A program made the position numbers and the translations under genes. DNA of 64,000 bases from Chloroflexota bacterium (GTDB lineage: Bacteria; Chloroflexota; Anaerolineae; Aggregatilineales; Phototrophicaceae). A model generated the notes under the pieces. It had not been told where the DNA came from, ran no database searches, and saw nothing but the letters and a program-made list of their open reading frames with translations. This document shows positions 1 through 9,036 of the stretch, piece by piece (the stretch's first letter is position 1; each line of letters begins with the position of its first letter). The stretch covers positions 1 to 64,000 of the forward strand of contig JAPOXG010000117.1 in the NCBI GenBank assembly GCA_026707225.1, given 5' to 3'.

Positions 1-100
1 AATCTATTGCGTTCTGTGTGTACTCACAAGAAATCTCGTCAACTTTGCACAAAGGCAAACATAAAGTTAGACTAAAATGTGCTTCTTGGCAAAGAAAACA

Positions 101-184
101 GGGGCGAGACTTGTCTCGCCCGCCGAAGCTAAAACCGTAGGGGCGACTGACCCGCTGTGTCTACGCGCGGCTGTGAGTCGCCCT
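101..184. repeat. Two palindromic GGGGCGA-type repeats
   Basis: At 101-120 there is a near-perfect palindrome, GGGGCGAGAC followed directly by TTGTCTCGCC. At 137-184 a second copy has arms GTAGGGGCGACT and AGTCGCCCT around a longer loop. The same arms recur in many other gaps of this window. No gene is visible in 1-217, and any upstream gene of the sugar transporter operon lies outside the window. Confidence 0.8.
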
Positions 185-217
185 CCCGATCTTTGACCAT
201 TTCCGGATTGCGGATTG

Positions 218-1135
218 ATGACTTCGTCTGTCGCGACCAGAACAAGCAACTCGACTTCTAATTGGCATCGCCGGCATGAGTTGCCCTGGATGATTCTATT
301 TGTCGTTCCGGCCTTCATCATCGTGGTGGCGGTTCAATTCTACCCGCTGGCTTACTCGGCTTTCCTCTCGGTAACAGACTGGGTGCTGACCGAATCGCAA
401 AGTCCCAAGGGATTCGTCGGGCTGGAGAATTTCGCCAAGGAATTATCGGACGAGACCTTCAAGCGTTCGGTGCGCAACAGCGTCTTGATCACCGGCGGCG
501 CGCTGGCGCTGCAGATGACGCTGGGCATTTGTCTGGCTTATCTGACGATGGGCGCCAGCTGGCGCATGCGGGCGATCCGCACGCTGCTGATATTGCCCAT
601 GGTGATCGCGCCGGTGGCGGCCGGCACCTTGTGGCGCATCCTGCTCAATTCGCGCGCCGGGCTGGTCAATCATCTGCTGAGCATGATCGGCATCAAGGGG
701 CCGGAATGGCTGGCGTCGCCGGACTGGGCGATCGTGTCGGTGATTCTATTGGATACCTGGCAGTGGACGCCCTTCGTCTTGCTGGTGGTTGGCGCGGCGA
801 TCGCGAGCATTCCCGATGATTTGCTGGAGGTCGCGTCGATTGACGGCGCCTCTCGCTGGCAGACCTTTCTCTACGTCGAGCTGCCGCTGCTGCTGCCGCT
901 GCTGCTGCTGACGTTGGTGTTTCGCATGCTGGAATCGCTCTTGTCGCTGGATTCGATCTATTCGCTGACCTTCGGCGGACCTGGCTACAGCACCTATACC
1001 TTGACCTACTACATTTATACCTTGGGCTTGCGCAGCTTTAATTTTGGCGCGGCGGCGGCCTCGTCTTGGCTTTTCATGGTATTCGCCAGCCTGTCCATCG
1101 GCCTGGTGTTTTGGTATCAGCGGCGGGACTGGTGA
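218..1135 (+). CDS. Sugar ABC transporter permease, MalF/UgpA type
   Basis: This is an inner-membrane permease of a carbohydrate ABC importer, 305 residues and mostly hydrophobic. It begins with a short polar tail followed by a first membrane segment (LPWMILFVVPAFIIVVAVQF). The cytoplasmic EAA loop that docks on the ATPase is visible near residue 205 (EVASIDGASRWQTF). A TTG lies directly before the ATG; the ATG is preferred although no clear Shine-Dalgarno sequence is seen. The next permease follows 70 bases downstream, and together they form the usual MalF/MalG pair. The binding protein is not in the window and is presumably upstream. The substrate cannot be told from the sequence; an oligosaccharide or glycerol-phosphate is typical for the family. 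Confidence 0.93.
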   Translation: MTSSVATRTSNSTSNWHRRHELPWMILFVVPAFIIVVAVQFYPLAYSAFLSVTDWVLTESQSPKGFVGLENFAKELSDETFKRSVRNSVLITGGALALQMTLGICLAYLTMGASWRMRAIRTLLILPMVIAPVAAGTLWRILLNSRAGLVNHLLSMIGIKGPEWLASPDWAIVSVILLDTWQWTPFVLLVVGAAIASIPDDLLEVASIDGASRWQTFLYVELPLLLPLLLLTLVFRMLESLLSLDSIYSLTFGGPGYSTYTLTYYIYTLGLRSFNFGAAAASSWLFMVFASLSIGLVFWYQRRDW

Positions 1136-1205
1136 TATGAAGAGGCGCATCCTGCGCGAAAACGGGCATCAAATCGGCGAGGCGCGCCGGGAGATTGTGT
1201 GAGAT

Positions 1206-2060
1206 GTGGCGATGAAGCGGCAGCGTTCTGTAAGGCAGCGCGCCCTGGCCCTGGCGCATGGTTCGATATTGCTCATCGCTTGTCTGGTGGTGTTGGTTCC
1301 GCTCGCTTACCTGGTCATCAACAGCGTCAAACTGCCGCGCGAATTCTTGACCGTGCCGCCGACGATACTGCCGACGGCGGTGACCTTCGAGCATTATCGC
1401 GACCTGTTTGAAGACAGCAAGACCTTTCGACACTTCCGCAACAGCTTCACGGTGACGCTGTGGACGACGGGCGTCACCATCATCAGCGGCACATTGGCCG
1501 CCTACGGGCTGGCGCGAATGCGGCTCGCGGCGAAGATCCTGGCCAGCGTGACCTTCATCTTTCTTTTCATTCGCTTTTATCCACGCGTCACCACCGTGAT
1601 TCCTTTCTTTCTGGTCATGCGGGAGCTTGACTTGCTGGATACTGTTTGGGCCATCATCATCGGGCAGTTGGGCATCACGATTCCCTTCGTGACCTGGCTG
1701 ATGCTCGTGGTATTTCAAGACTTGCCGCGAGAAATCGAAGAAGCGGCTGTCGTTGACGGCGCCAGCGTATGGCAGCGATTCTGGCGGGTGGTTTTGCCGA
1801 TTGTGATGCCGAGCGTGTCGGCCGCCGCCATATTGACGGCTTTCTTATCCTGGAACGAATTCTTGATCGCATCGAGCGTCGCGCGGCGCAAAGCCAGCGT
1901 GCTCTCGATCGCGGTGGCTGGCTTTGTCAGCGACAAGGGCATTCAATGGGGACCGATGGCGGCGATGAGCGTGGTCATGATCATGCCGATGATTGTCTTC
2001 GCATTGTTCGCGCAGAAGTACCTGATTCGCGGCATCACCTTTGGGGCGGTGAAGGGTTAA
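1206..2060 (+). CDS. Sugar ABC transporter permease, MalG/UgpE type
   Basis: This is the second permease of the importer, 284 residues with about six membrane segments. The EAA loop (EEAAVVDGASVWQRF) sits near residue 180, and the C-terminus (LIRGITFGAVKG) is the typical ending of MalG-like proteins. The start is uncertain: GTG at 1206 or ATG at 1212, two codons later. A weak GTGAG lies 8 bases before the ATG. It pairs with the MalF-type gene upstream. No ATP-binding subunit is encoded nearby, as is common for this family, where one shared MsmK-like ATPase serves several transporters. Confidence 0.93.
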   Translation: MAMKRQRSVRQRALALAHGSILLIACLVVLVPLAYLVINSVKLPREFLTVPPTILPTAVTFEHYRDLFEDSKTFRHFRNSFTVTLWTTGVTIISGTLAAYGLARMRLAAKILASVTFIFLFIRFYPRVTTVIPFFLVMRELDLLDTVWAIIIGQLGITIPFVTWLMLVVFQDLPREIEEAAVVDGASVWQRFWRVVLPIVMPSVSAAAILTAFLSWNEFLIASSVARRKASVLSIAVAGFVSDKGIQWGPMAAMSVVMIMPMIVFALFAQKYLIRGITFGAVKG

Positions 2061-2121
2061 TTTGAAGTAACTCGCGCCTAATCCCGTACCCTCGCAATTG
2101 CAGCACCTTGGTGGAGCGGGA

Positions 2122-2145
2122 GGGCGAGACAAGTCTCGCCCCTAC
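2122..2145. repeat. Palindromic GGGGCGA-type repeat
   Basis: GGGCGAGAC, a 3-base loop, then TCTCGCCCCTAC. It is nearly identical to the copy at 12327-12350. Confidence 0.8.
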
Positions 2146-2230
2146 AAGACGTTGGTGTCACGGGGATGGGATAGCAAAGCGCCCCAAGCCCATTGAATTC
2201 ATTCAACGCGAAAACCCGCCATCGCTAGCT

Positions 2231-2276
2231 CCCCCTTCCTTAGCTCGCTGGGGAAGGGGGCCGGGGGGGATGGGGT
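2231..2276. repeat. Second intergenic repeat type, copy 1
   Basis: The 20-mer CCCCTTCCTTAGCTCGCTGG (2232-2251), followed by a G-rich tail, recurs as its exact reverse complement at 14401-14420. The flanking sequence of the two copies also matches in inverted order. Confidence 0.75.
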
Positions 2277-2430
2277 GAAACGCGCCGGCGATTCGCAGGG
2301 TCGCGTGGACACCGAACGTCATTCGTCCCTACTGAGCTGTTGCTTAGACGAGCGAATTCAGTATTGCAAAGCGGCGGTTATTGAGAACACTAGAGCGAAA
2401 TGCTCATCACAGGCTGGGAGGCACAGAAAC

Positions 2431-3006
2431 TTGGACAGACAGACCGCTTACGACATCGTCTGGGAATTCGTTCAATCCGACTCGCTGCGCAAGCACATGC
2501 TGGCGGTGGAATTCGCCATGCGCGCCTACGCCGGGCATTACGGCGAAGACCCGGAGGCTTGGGGCTTGGTCGGCTTGCTGCACGATTTCGACTGGGAGAT
2601 TCACCCGTCGCTGGAGCAGCATCCGATGGACGGCGCGCCGATCTTGCGCGAGCGCGGCTTGGGCGAGGAGGACATCCGCACGATCCTGAGTCACGGCCCG
2701 CTGGCGGCGCATGACCGCGTGACCCTGCGCGACAAAGCCCTCTACGCGGTGGATGAACTGACCGGCCTGATCACGGCGGTGGCGCTGGTGCGGCCGAGCA
2801 AAGATATCCGCGATGTCAAGGTCAGGAGCATCCGTCGGAAATGGAAGGACAAAGCCTTCGCCGCCGGCGTCAATCGGCAGGATGTCATCGATGGCTGTGC
2901 AACGCTGGGCGTCGATGTCTGGGAGTTTCACGTGCCGTTGGTATTGAAGGCGATGCAAGGCGGAGCCGCCGAGCTTGGGCTCGACGGCGCCGCAGCGAGT
3001 CGCTGA
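2431..3006 (+). CDS. HD-domain metal-dependent hydrolase
   Basis: A 191-residue protein of the HDIG family of metal-dependent phosphohydrolases. The metal ligands are recognisable in order: His in KHMLAVEFAMRAYA, the HD pair in LVGLLHDFDWE, a further His in LSHGPLAAHD, and Asp in YAVDELTGLI. The start is TTG at 2431, because GGGAGG lies 9 bases upstream and homology-like sequence begins there. The longer open frame from 2275 starts inside a repeat and has atypical composition. The substrate is unknown; relatives act on nucleotides or phosphoesters. It stands alone, ending face to face with the LysM gene on the other strand with no gap. Confidence 0.85.
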   Translation: MDRQTAYDIVWEFVQSDSLRKHMLAVEFAMRAYAGHYGEDPEAWGLVGLLHDFDWEIHPSLEQHPMDGAPILRERGLGEEDIRTILSHGPLAAHDRVTLRDKALYAVDELTGLITAVALVRPSKDIRDVKVRSIRRKWKDKAFAAGVNRQDVIDGCATLGVDVWEFHVPLVLKAMQGGAAELGLDGAAASR

Positions 3007-4782
3007 TTAAGCGCGAACATGCACTGGCGTGCCGATGGAGCTGAATTCATAGAACCACTTGGCATCGGCGTTGGTCAAATTGACGCAGCCGTGGCTCGTG
3101 GGCTGCCCGAAGTTCATGTGCCACCAGGCACCGTGAATCGCGTAATCCTGGTAGAAATACATCACCCATTCCACGTTGTCTAGCGAATATCCGGGGCCTG
3201 ACATGGTTTGACTGCGCCGCTTCAGCCAGATCTTGTGGTCGCCCTGGATTGTTGGGGTTGCTTTTTTCCCAGCCGAAACCCGCGCCGCTTTCTGTAATAC
3301 GCCGTTTTCGTAGGCATAAGCGGATTGCGTGCTGAGGACGATGACGATTTCTCGGCCCGCTCCCACTCGCGGACCGGGCTGATTCCCGATCATATCGAAC
3401 CATTTCCAGGCGGCGTACTTCGGGTCGTAGAGCTCGACATCGGCTCGCTCGGGGATTAACAGCGCGGTTCCTGCATGCAGATTGTTAGGGTCGGCAAGGT
3501 TGTTCAGCTTCGCCAGCGCAATCCAACTGGTATTCAAATCGATAGCCAGCTGGGTTAGGAAATCGCCTCGCCTCACGATATATGGTTTCCGGTCGCCATG
3601 GCTTGCGGGCGCCGGCGCTGTTTGTCGCGCGGGCGCGGATCCTGCGACACTGTTCGCTGCTGCTGGCGGCGCGCTTGCCGTCAGTGGACTGAGGCGCAGT
3701 TGATTGCCGGCGTGGATGCGCGTTGGATCCTGAATGCCATTGATGCTCACCAGGCGGTCTAGCGATATGCCGTAGCGGCGGGCTATGCGGAACAGTGTTT
3801 CTCCCGGTTGAACCGTATGCGCGTCGGGGTTCTGTACTGGCGCCGCATTTACCTGGATTGACGGTGATTCCGCCAGAGTCTGGGCTGCGGGCGGCGCCGG
3901 CGGAAAGTCTTGAACTGCGGGCGGGGTTCCACCGGCGGGAATCTCAAGTTCTTGCCCGGCATGGATGATCGAACTCCAAGCGCCGTTCAGCGATTGCAGA
4001 TCGGTCAATGACACGCCGTATGCCAGAGCGATCCTGGACAGTGATTCTCCAAACCGCACGGTATGCAAGATGCCGCTGGATTCAATGGTCGCAATCGGTG
4101 GTTCTTGCGCTGCGCTGGCGGTCGATGTCGGCGGCTCAGCGGGCGCCTGAATCAACAGCGGCTCTGCTGGAAGGTCTTGGACTTCGGGCGGGGCGCCGCC
4201 GGCGGGAATCTCCAATTCTTGCCCGACATAGATGATCCAGGTCCAGACACCGTTCAGCGATTGCAGATCTTCCAGTGAAACACCGTAGGCGGCTGCGATC
4301 TTGGCCAAGGTTTCGCCGAATTGCACTTTGTGGGTGAGGCCGCTGGATTCGACGGGGGGACTTGTCTCAGTTGGCGCTGGGCTCTCGGCGGACGCCGTCG
4401 ACTCATTCGGCGAGACTTCCACATTGTCGGCGGCGGGAATCTCCAGTTCTTGACCGGCGTGGATGAGCCAGGACCAGATATTGTTCGTCGCTTGCAGTTC
4501 GTACAAGGAGATGCCGTAGGCTGTGGCAATGCTGTCCAGGGACTCGCCATGCCTGACGATGTGAGTGGCGACCGCTGGTCGCTGCGCCTGGGAGACGCCA
4601 GCCAGAAAGATGATTAACGCGGAAGCCAAGACGCGCAGCGTGAATGACTGCAGGGACCAACCCGAATAAGCGCGACTAGCCCCATGATCAGGCCGCCCTT
4701 CGCTGGCACGATGGCGACAGGGGCTATTCAGAATTGAAGCGGTTGATTTTACTTTGTAGTATGCTAAAGCTGTGTTTGGCAT
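3007..4782 (-). CDS. LysM-repeat L,D-transpeptidase (YkuD)
   Basis: A 591-residue exported cell-wall enzyme. A hydrophobic signal (about residues 46-62, ending SQA-Q) follows an unusually long 45-residue N-region. Five LysM modules, which bind peptidoglycan glycan chains, lie at about 73-117, 150-194, 239-283, 322-366 and 400-445, joined by Pro/Ala-rich linkers. Modules 1-3 are close copies ending AGQELEIPA or similar; 4 and 5 diverge. The YkuD domain (476-591) has the catalytic His in AIHGAWW and the SHGCVNL motif with the nucleophilic Cys, so it should be active in 3-3 cross-linking of peptidoglycan or attachment to it. The ATG start is supported by AAAGGAG six bases upstream. It diverges from the secreted protein at 4971. 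Confidence 0.92.
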   Translation of the reverse strand: MPNTALAYYKVKSTASILNSPCRHRASEGRPDHGASRAYSGWSLQSFTLRVLASALIIFLAGVSQAQRPAVATHIVRHGESLDSIATAYGISLYELQATNNIWSWLIHAGQELEIPAADNVEVSPNESTASAESPAPTETSPPVESSGLTHKVQFGETLAKIAAAYGVSLEDLQSLNGVWTWIIYVGQELEIPAGGAPPEVQDLPAEPLLIQAPAEPPTSTASAAQEPPIATIESSGILHTVRFGESLSRIALAYGVSLTDLQSLNGAWSSIIHAGQELEIPAGGTPPAVQDFPPAPPAAQTLAESPSIQVNAAPVQNPDAHTVQPGETLFRIARRYGISLDRLVSINGIQDPTRIHAGNQLRLSPLTASAPPAAANSVAGSAPARQTAPAPASHGDRKPYIVRRGDFLTQLAIDLNTSWIALAKLNNLADPNNLHAGTALLIPERADVELYDPKYAAWKWFDMIGNQPGPRVGAGREIVIVLSTQSAYAYENGVLQKAARVSAGKKATPTIQGDHKIWLKRRSQTMSGPGYSLDNVEWVMYFYQDYAIHGAWWHMNFGQPTSHGCVNLTNADAKWFYEFSSIGTPVHVRA

Positions 4783-4970
4783 GACATGCTCCTTTCGCCG
4801 ACTGAGATGCCGTGGTTGCTTATAGTCAAGCCAAAGCGCCGCGAGATGGCAATGGCATCGGCGACTTCACTGGTGTGGCGAAGGGCGATAGTCTGGCAAG
4901 CGTATAGAGAATCCGTTACACTTCGGTTCGCAGCGCCAAAATTGCGCCGCAGGTATGGAGGGCTGGCGAC

Positions 4971-7112
4971 ATGTCCCTATCAATATGCAGTGGGCTGAAA
5001 CGGTGGAGAACGCAGGTCTTGCTTGGGGTCGTTTGCCTGGTTCTCGCGGTGATGCCGGCCTGGGCGCAAAACGCGATTAACATTTTGGAGGCGGGCTCGA
5101 CGGTATCCGGAGTGCTGGGACCGGCCAGCACAGCCACCACCTATGTCTTTGACGCGGGCGCCAATTCATCGGCGACAATCTCGCTCGAGAATGTGAATGG
5201 CGGGACGCTGGCTCTGTTGATAAGCGATATCAATGGCAACACGATTGCGCAGGCTGAGGATAGGGCCAATGCCGGCGCGTTCACGGCGAGCGATGTGCTG
5301 CTCAGGAATGGCGGCCGATATAATGTTTTCGTTTACTTCGCGGCCGGTGGCGGCGCGCCCGATACGACCTTTGATATACGGCTGGATCTGGCCGTGGGCG
5401 ATGACACGGAGGGCGCCGAGCAAGCGGCGCCAGCAGCAGCGGCGGAACCGCAATTGATTTTGCTGGGCGCGGGCATAGAGGCGCGGCTGAACTGGAACGG
5501 CGCGGCCGATTTGAATCTGGAAGTGCGCGATCCCACGGGCGCGGCTTTGCATTGGAATTCCCGAACGACGACCAACGGCGGCGTATTCGGCTTTGACGCG
5601 AATGGCTTGTGCCAGGTGATCAGCGACAGCCCAGAGGAGAGCGCCATTTGGCAGCCCGGCTTCCTATCGACCGGCAGTTATGAAGTCATTGTTTATTTTG
5701 AGCAGGCTTGCGACGCGTTGACGGGCACGGTGCCGTTTCAGCTCGAGGTCTTCGTCGATGGCGCGTCGGCCGGAAGTTTGGATGCCTTGCTCTCTCCCGC
5801 TGGCGCCGCGGGCAAGAATGTTTACGTGACTCGCTTCGAAATCATGGCCGATGGGTCCGCCGCCCTCAGCACGGGCGGTCCCAATCCAGATTCGAGCCTG
5901 ACCTTGCTGCCGGCCGGCTTTGATTTCGCCAACGTGGCGGCGACGCCGCTGGCTCGCGATGTGTCGGTGCTGGGTCGCATCAGCAATGTAGAACCGTTTC
6001 TCGTCTATTCCTTCGCTGGCGCCGCTGACGAATTGATCACCTTGAATATGCAGGCTGTGGGCGCGAATCTGGATACCCTGCTGCAGATCGTCGATCCCGC
6101 CGGGAAGGTGGTCAACGTAAACGATGACGCCTTCGGCGGCACGACTGATTCAGCGATTGTCAACGCGCGCCTGTTGAGCACGGGCCGGTACACGGTCATC
6201 GCCACGCGCTACGCCAAGGAGATCGGCGGCACGGTTGGGCAGTTTCAAGTCACGTTGAGCGGGCCGACCAGCGATGTGGCGGACCAGGCGACAAGCCTGG
6301 ATTTGCCGCAGGGTGATATTGAAGTGAGCCTGTATTGGAGCACCAGCGCCGATTTGCAGTTGCTGGTGCGGGACCCGGCTGGCCAATCCGTATTTGATGA
6401 CAGCCCGCTGGTCGCCAGTGGCGGCATTTTGCAGGAAGCCGGCAACGTGAATTGTGTCCCGGCGGCGACCGGCACGCCGATTTCCTACATATATTGGCCC
6501 CTTGGCGCCATGCGGCCCGGCGCCTATGAAGTGGAGGTGTGGTATCAGAACGCCTGCTCGGATCTGCCACCGCCCGTCGATTTCACTTTGCTGATCGAGG
6601 TCCTCGGCAATTTGGCAGCAGACGCGCGCGAATTCCCCCAAATTGGACAGCGATATGTCACCAATTTCACCGTGACGCCGGCGGGCGAGGTTATCGTCGG
6701 CGAGGCGGGATACATCGACGGCGGCAGCGCTACCCTGGCTTATCAGGCGGAAGCCTTTGACGCGCCACAAATTGAAAGCGGGCAGAGGGTCACCGGTGTC
6801 ATCAGCGCTGAGAACACCTTCGATGTCTATCAGTTTGACGGCGTCGCTGGCGAGTCGGTGACGATCAGTATGTCGGCCACTACGCAGACCTTGGACACGA
6901 ATCTCTATCTGATCAGCCCGGGCGATCAGCAGATCGCGGCGAATGATGACGCCGATCCGGGGCTTTTGGGCACGGCGGGCCAAAAGACGGATTCGCTAAT
7001 CAGCGGTTATGTGCTTCGGGAAAATGGTCCATACACCATTATCGCGACGCGTTTCGCCAATCAATACGGGGGGACGCTGGGCGTCTATTCGCTGACATTG
7101 CGCAAGAATTGA
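4971..7112 (+). CDS. Secreted multidomain beta-sandwich protein (PPC-like/DUF2135-like)
   Basis: A 713-residue exported protein with a signal peptide (VLLGVVCLVLAVMPAWAQ). The body alternates two domain types. Type A resembles bacterial pre-peptidase C-terminal (PPC) domains and occurs near the N-terminus, in the middle (SVLGRISNVEPFLVYSF...) and at the C-terminus (RVTGVISAENTFDVYQF...). Type B occurs twice between them (LNWNGAADLNLEVRDPTG and LYWSTSADLQLLVRDPAG). It resembles DUF2135/YfaP-like domains and carries a conserved Cys pair in each copy (GLCQV/QACD and VNCVP/NACSD), probably disulfides. No enzyme domain is seen, so it is probably a surface or matrix binding protein. GGAGG lies nine bases before the ATG. 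Confidence 0.8.
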   Translation: MSLSICSGLKRWRTQVLLGVVCLVLAVMPAWAQNAINILEAGSTVSGVLGPASTATTYVFDAGANSSATISLENVNGGTLALLISDINGNTIAQAEDRANAGAFTASDVLLRNGGRYNVFVYFAAGGGAPDTTFDIRLDLAVGDDTEGAEQAAPAAAAEPQLILLGAGIEARLNWNGAADLNLEVRDPTGAALHWNSRTTTNGGVFGFDANGLCQVISDSPEESAIWQPGFLSTGSYEVIVYFEQACDALTGTVPFQLEVFVDGASAGSLDALLSPAGAAGKNVYVTRFEIMADGSAALSTGGPNPDSSLTLLPAGFDFANVAATPLARDVSVLGRISNVEPFLVYSFAGAADELITLNMQAVGANLDTLLQIVDPAGKVVNVNDDAFGGTTDSAIVNARLLSTGRYTVIATRYAKEIGGTVGQFQVTLSGPTSDVADQATSLDLPQGDIEVSLYWSTSADLQLLVRDPAGQSVFDDSPLVASGGILQEAGNVNCVPAATGTPISYIYWPLGAMRPGAYEVEVWYQNACSDLPPPVDFTLLIEVLGNLAADAREFPQIGQRYVTNFTVTPAGEVIVGEAGYIDGGSATLAYQAEAFDAPQIESGQRVTGVISAENTFDVYQFDGVAGESVTISMSATTQTLDTNLYLISPGDQQIAANDDADPGLLGTAGQKTDSLISGYVLRENGPYTIIATRFANQYGGTLGVYSLTLRKN

Positions 7113-7142
7113 AGGGCGAAGCCGCAGTTCGCTTGACCGTAC

Positions 7143-7171
7143 TGTACAAAGCGGCGGTCCTTTGCTATGAT
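7143..7171 (+). promoter_or_regulatory. Candidate promoter of the lipoprotein gene
   Basis: TGTACA (7143-7148), 17 bases, then TATGAT (7166-7171) preceded by TGC, i.e. an extended -10. It lies about 40 bases before the lipoprotein start codon. Confidence 0.45.
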
Positions 7172-7213
7172 GCGCGCCTATTGCCGCCCGATCCCAGCTG
7201 AAAGTGACATCGA

Positions 7214-7906
7214 ATGAATCGCCGGATTCTTTTCGCGCTATTTCTGATTGCTGCCGTGGCGCTGGCTGGCTGCGCCGGCGAAGTCAATCTGCTTGACGAA
7301 ACGAAGCTTCAGGATACTAGCTTGCTGAGCGGCGAGCCCTGTGAAGCGCCCTGCTGGAATGGCATCACTCCGGGCGAGACCAGCTATCGCGACGCTGAAG
7401 TGATACTGAAGAGCGCTGGGCGTTTCAAGATCACGGAGGAATCCGAAGCGGAAGGCGACAACCCGGGACGGGTCCTTGAGTTTGCCGAGGGTGAAAATCC
7501 ATCCTGTTGCCAGATGATCAGCCGCGATGGCGAGACGATCACCTCGTTCTTGCTTCAGTTGGCGCCAGCGATGCGATTTGGTCCTGTATTTGACAAGTTT
7601 GCCGAACCGAAATATGTGGCTGGCCAGCAAGTTAGCGAAGAGCAGGCTTATGCCGTCCTCGTTTATCCCGAGACCCCGATGGTGGTTTATTCTTTTGTCG
7701 CGGGCGGCGCTCAAGGCGCGGTGTCGGTCGACAACAAGATTATCGGTGTAATGTATATGGCGGATAGCGAAATGCAGGAGCTGCTGACTTGCGCGCGCTT
7801 GCATCTGTGGAAGGGATTCGTCTCGCTCAGTACCTATGCCGATGGGGAAGCGTTCGATTTTGTTGGCAGCGGCGTCGGAGACGAAGCGATCTGTCCGGAG
7901 AGTTAA
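7214..7906 (+). CDS. Lipoprotein of unknown function
   Basis: A 230-residue exported lipoprotein. The signal ends in a lipobox, VALAGC, so Cys20 should be lipidated. The mature part starts with a motif EPCEAPCWNGITPGETSY, with two Cys four residues apart followed by Trp, and a later CC pair (NPSCCQM). This suggests disulfides outside the membrane. I recognise the CxxxCWxGIxPG pattern only as a recurring, uncharacterised lipoprotein type in this bacterial group; no function can be assigned. No strong ribosome binding site is visible. The gene is 51 bases before the S1-domain gene. Confidence 0.75.
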   Translation: MNRRILFALFLIAAVALAGCAGEVNLLDETKLQDTSLLSGEPCEAPCWNGITPGETSYRDAEVILKSAGRFKITEESEAEGDNPGRVLEFAEGENPSCCQMISRDGETITSFLLQLAPAMRFGPVFDKFAEPKYVAGQQVSEEQAYAVLVYPETPMVVYSFVAGGAQGAVSVDNKIIGVMYMADSEMQELLTCARLHLWKGFVSLSTYADGEAFDFVGSGVGDEAICPES

Positions 7907-7957
7907 GCGGGACGGCGGCGCGGCGCCGGATTCACATTTTCAAGGAGCGGTGGCAAC

Positions 7958-8644
7958 ATGGCGGCAGAAACGGGCGGGCTACAAGTTGGGGCGGAAGTAA
8001 GAGGCAAGGTAAGGCACCTCGGGATTTATGGCGCCTTGGTTGATATCGGCCGCGGGCAGGACGCGCTGCTGCATATTTCCCAGCTCGCCCAGAACGAGAA
8101 GCGCCGCTTTGATGAAGTGGCGCGGCTGGGCAGCGAAATCACCGCTTTCGTGTACAAGACGCGTCAAGATGGTTATGTCGCGTTGACGATGGAGAAGCCG
8201 CCGCCGGTTCCCTGGGCGACGATTCGGCAAGGCAAAGCCTACACCGGTCAAGTGATCCGCGTGGAAGACTTTGGCGTCTTCGTCGATTTCGGGGCGGAGC
8301 GCCCCGGCATGGTGCATGTCTCCGAAATGTCTGACAATTATGTGCGGTCGCCGAGTGATGTCGCCGCCGTCGGGCAGGAGGTGCGCGTCCGCGTGCTCAA
8401 GAAGAATGGGCGCTCGCGGCAGATTGACCTGACGATGAAGTCCGCGCCTGAAGAGACGGCAATCCACGATGATGAGGACGAAGCGGAGGACGTGCCGACG
8501 GCAATGGCGCAGGCTTTCCAACGGGCGATGCGAGGTGAAGCGGTAGTGGAAGCTGAGACCAACCACCAGCAAAATGACCGTTCCAATCATCGCGACAAGC
8601 AAGAAGAGATTCTGGCGCGGACCTTGCGCGGCTCGCAGTCTTAA
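7958..8644 (+). CDS. S1 RNA-binding domain protein, two S1 modules
   Basis: A 228-residue protein with two S1 OB-fold modules, at about residues 8-78 and 86-160, both with the typical start (VGAEVRGKVRHLGIYGALVDI and QGKAYTGQVIRVEDFGVFVDF). An acidic, Gln- and Asn-rich tail of about 60 residues is probably disordered. It is much shorter than ribosomal protein S1 (4-6 modules) and more like the general RNA-binding S1 proteins (YugI or CvfB-like). It probably binds single-stranded RNA in translation or decay. AAGGAG lies ten bases before the ATG. Confidence 0.85.
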   Translation: MAAETGGLQVGAEVRGKVRHLGIYGALVDIGRGQDALLHISQLAQNEKRRFDEVARLGSEITAFVYKTRQDGYVALTMEKPPPVPWATIRQGKAYTGQVIRVEDFGVFVDFGAERPGMVHVSEMSDNYVRSPSDVAAVGQEVRVRVLKKNGRSRQIDLTMKSAPEETAIHDDEDEAEDVPTAMAQAFQRAMRGEAVVEAETNHQQNDRSNHRDKQEEILARTLRGSQS

Positions 8645-8813
8645 GCGCGGGTCGATATCGATCTTCAACATCAATTCTCCACACGCGCTTCAGTCGATTC
8701 GTCGACTAATCTCAGGAAGTTAATGATACGCTAAGAATCCCGTCGCCTTGACAGATTTTCTAGCGCCGTCGATAATTGAGGTGAATCAGTCTGACAGACA
8801 TGGAGCAGATTCT

Positions 8814-9002
8814 ATGGCAGAGTCCACAATTGACCGCCGTGTGACGCAGATGGAAACGCGAGCGGAAGAATATGTCAAACGAAGCGACATATCAGCGACA
8901 TTATCACGCATTGAAACTGCGCTTGACTACCACAAGTGGATTCTTGGATTGCTAGTTCTAGGCCAGATCTTTACGCTTGGCCGGCTGTTTGAGATCTTCT
9001 AA
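8814..9002 (+). CDS. Small single-pass membrane protein
   Basis: A 62-residue protein: a charged helical N-terminal part (MAESTIDRRVTQMETRAEEY), a likely amphipathic helix, then one hydrophobic segment (HKWILGLLVLGQIFTLGRLF) at the C-terminus. The start at 8814 is chosen because GGAG lies eight bases upstream; an upstream in-frame start at 8748 lacks a site. The architecture resembles short coiled-coil and membrane-anchor proteins seen in phages and accessory genes, but no family is recognised. Confidence 0.55.
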   Translation: MAESTIDRRVTQMETRAEEYVKRSDISATLSRIETALDYHKWILGLLVLGQIFTLGRLFEIF

Positions 9003-9036
9003 TTGATTGGTGAAGCCAGTGACGACCTATCTACAG

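Larger units (their letters stand above)
2061..2430. other. Intergenic gap with two repeat types
   Basis: No convincing gene lies here. The gap holds a palindromic repeat at 2122-2145 (GGGCGAGAC AAG TCTCGCCCCTAC) and a second repeat type at 2231-2276. An open frame begins at 2275, inside the second repeat, but its first 52 codons look non-coding (rich in Arg, Cys and Ser). The real start of the downstream gene is further on. Confidence 0.7.

Noticed and set aside
2275..2430. Longer N-terminus for the HD hydrolase
   Set aside because: It starts in a repeat, has odd composition, and a strong ribosome binding site supports 2431.
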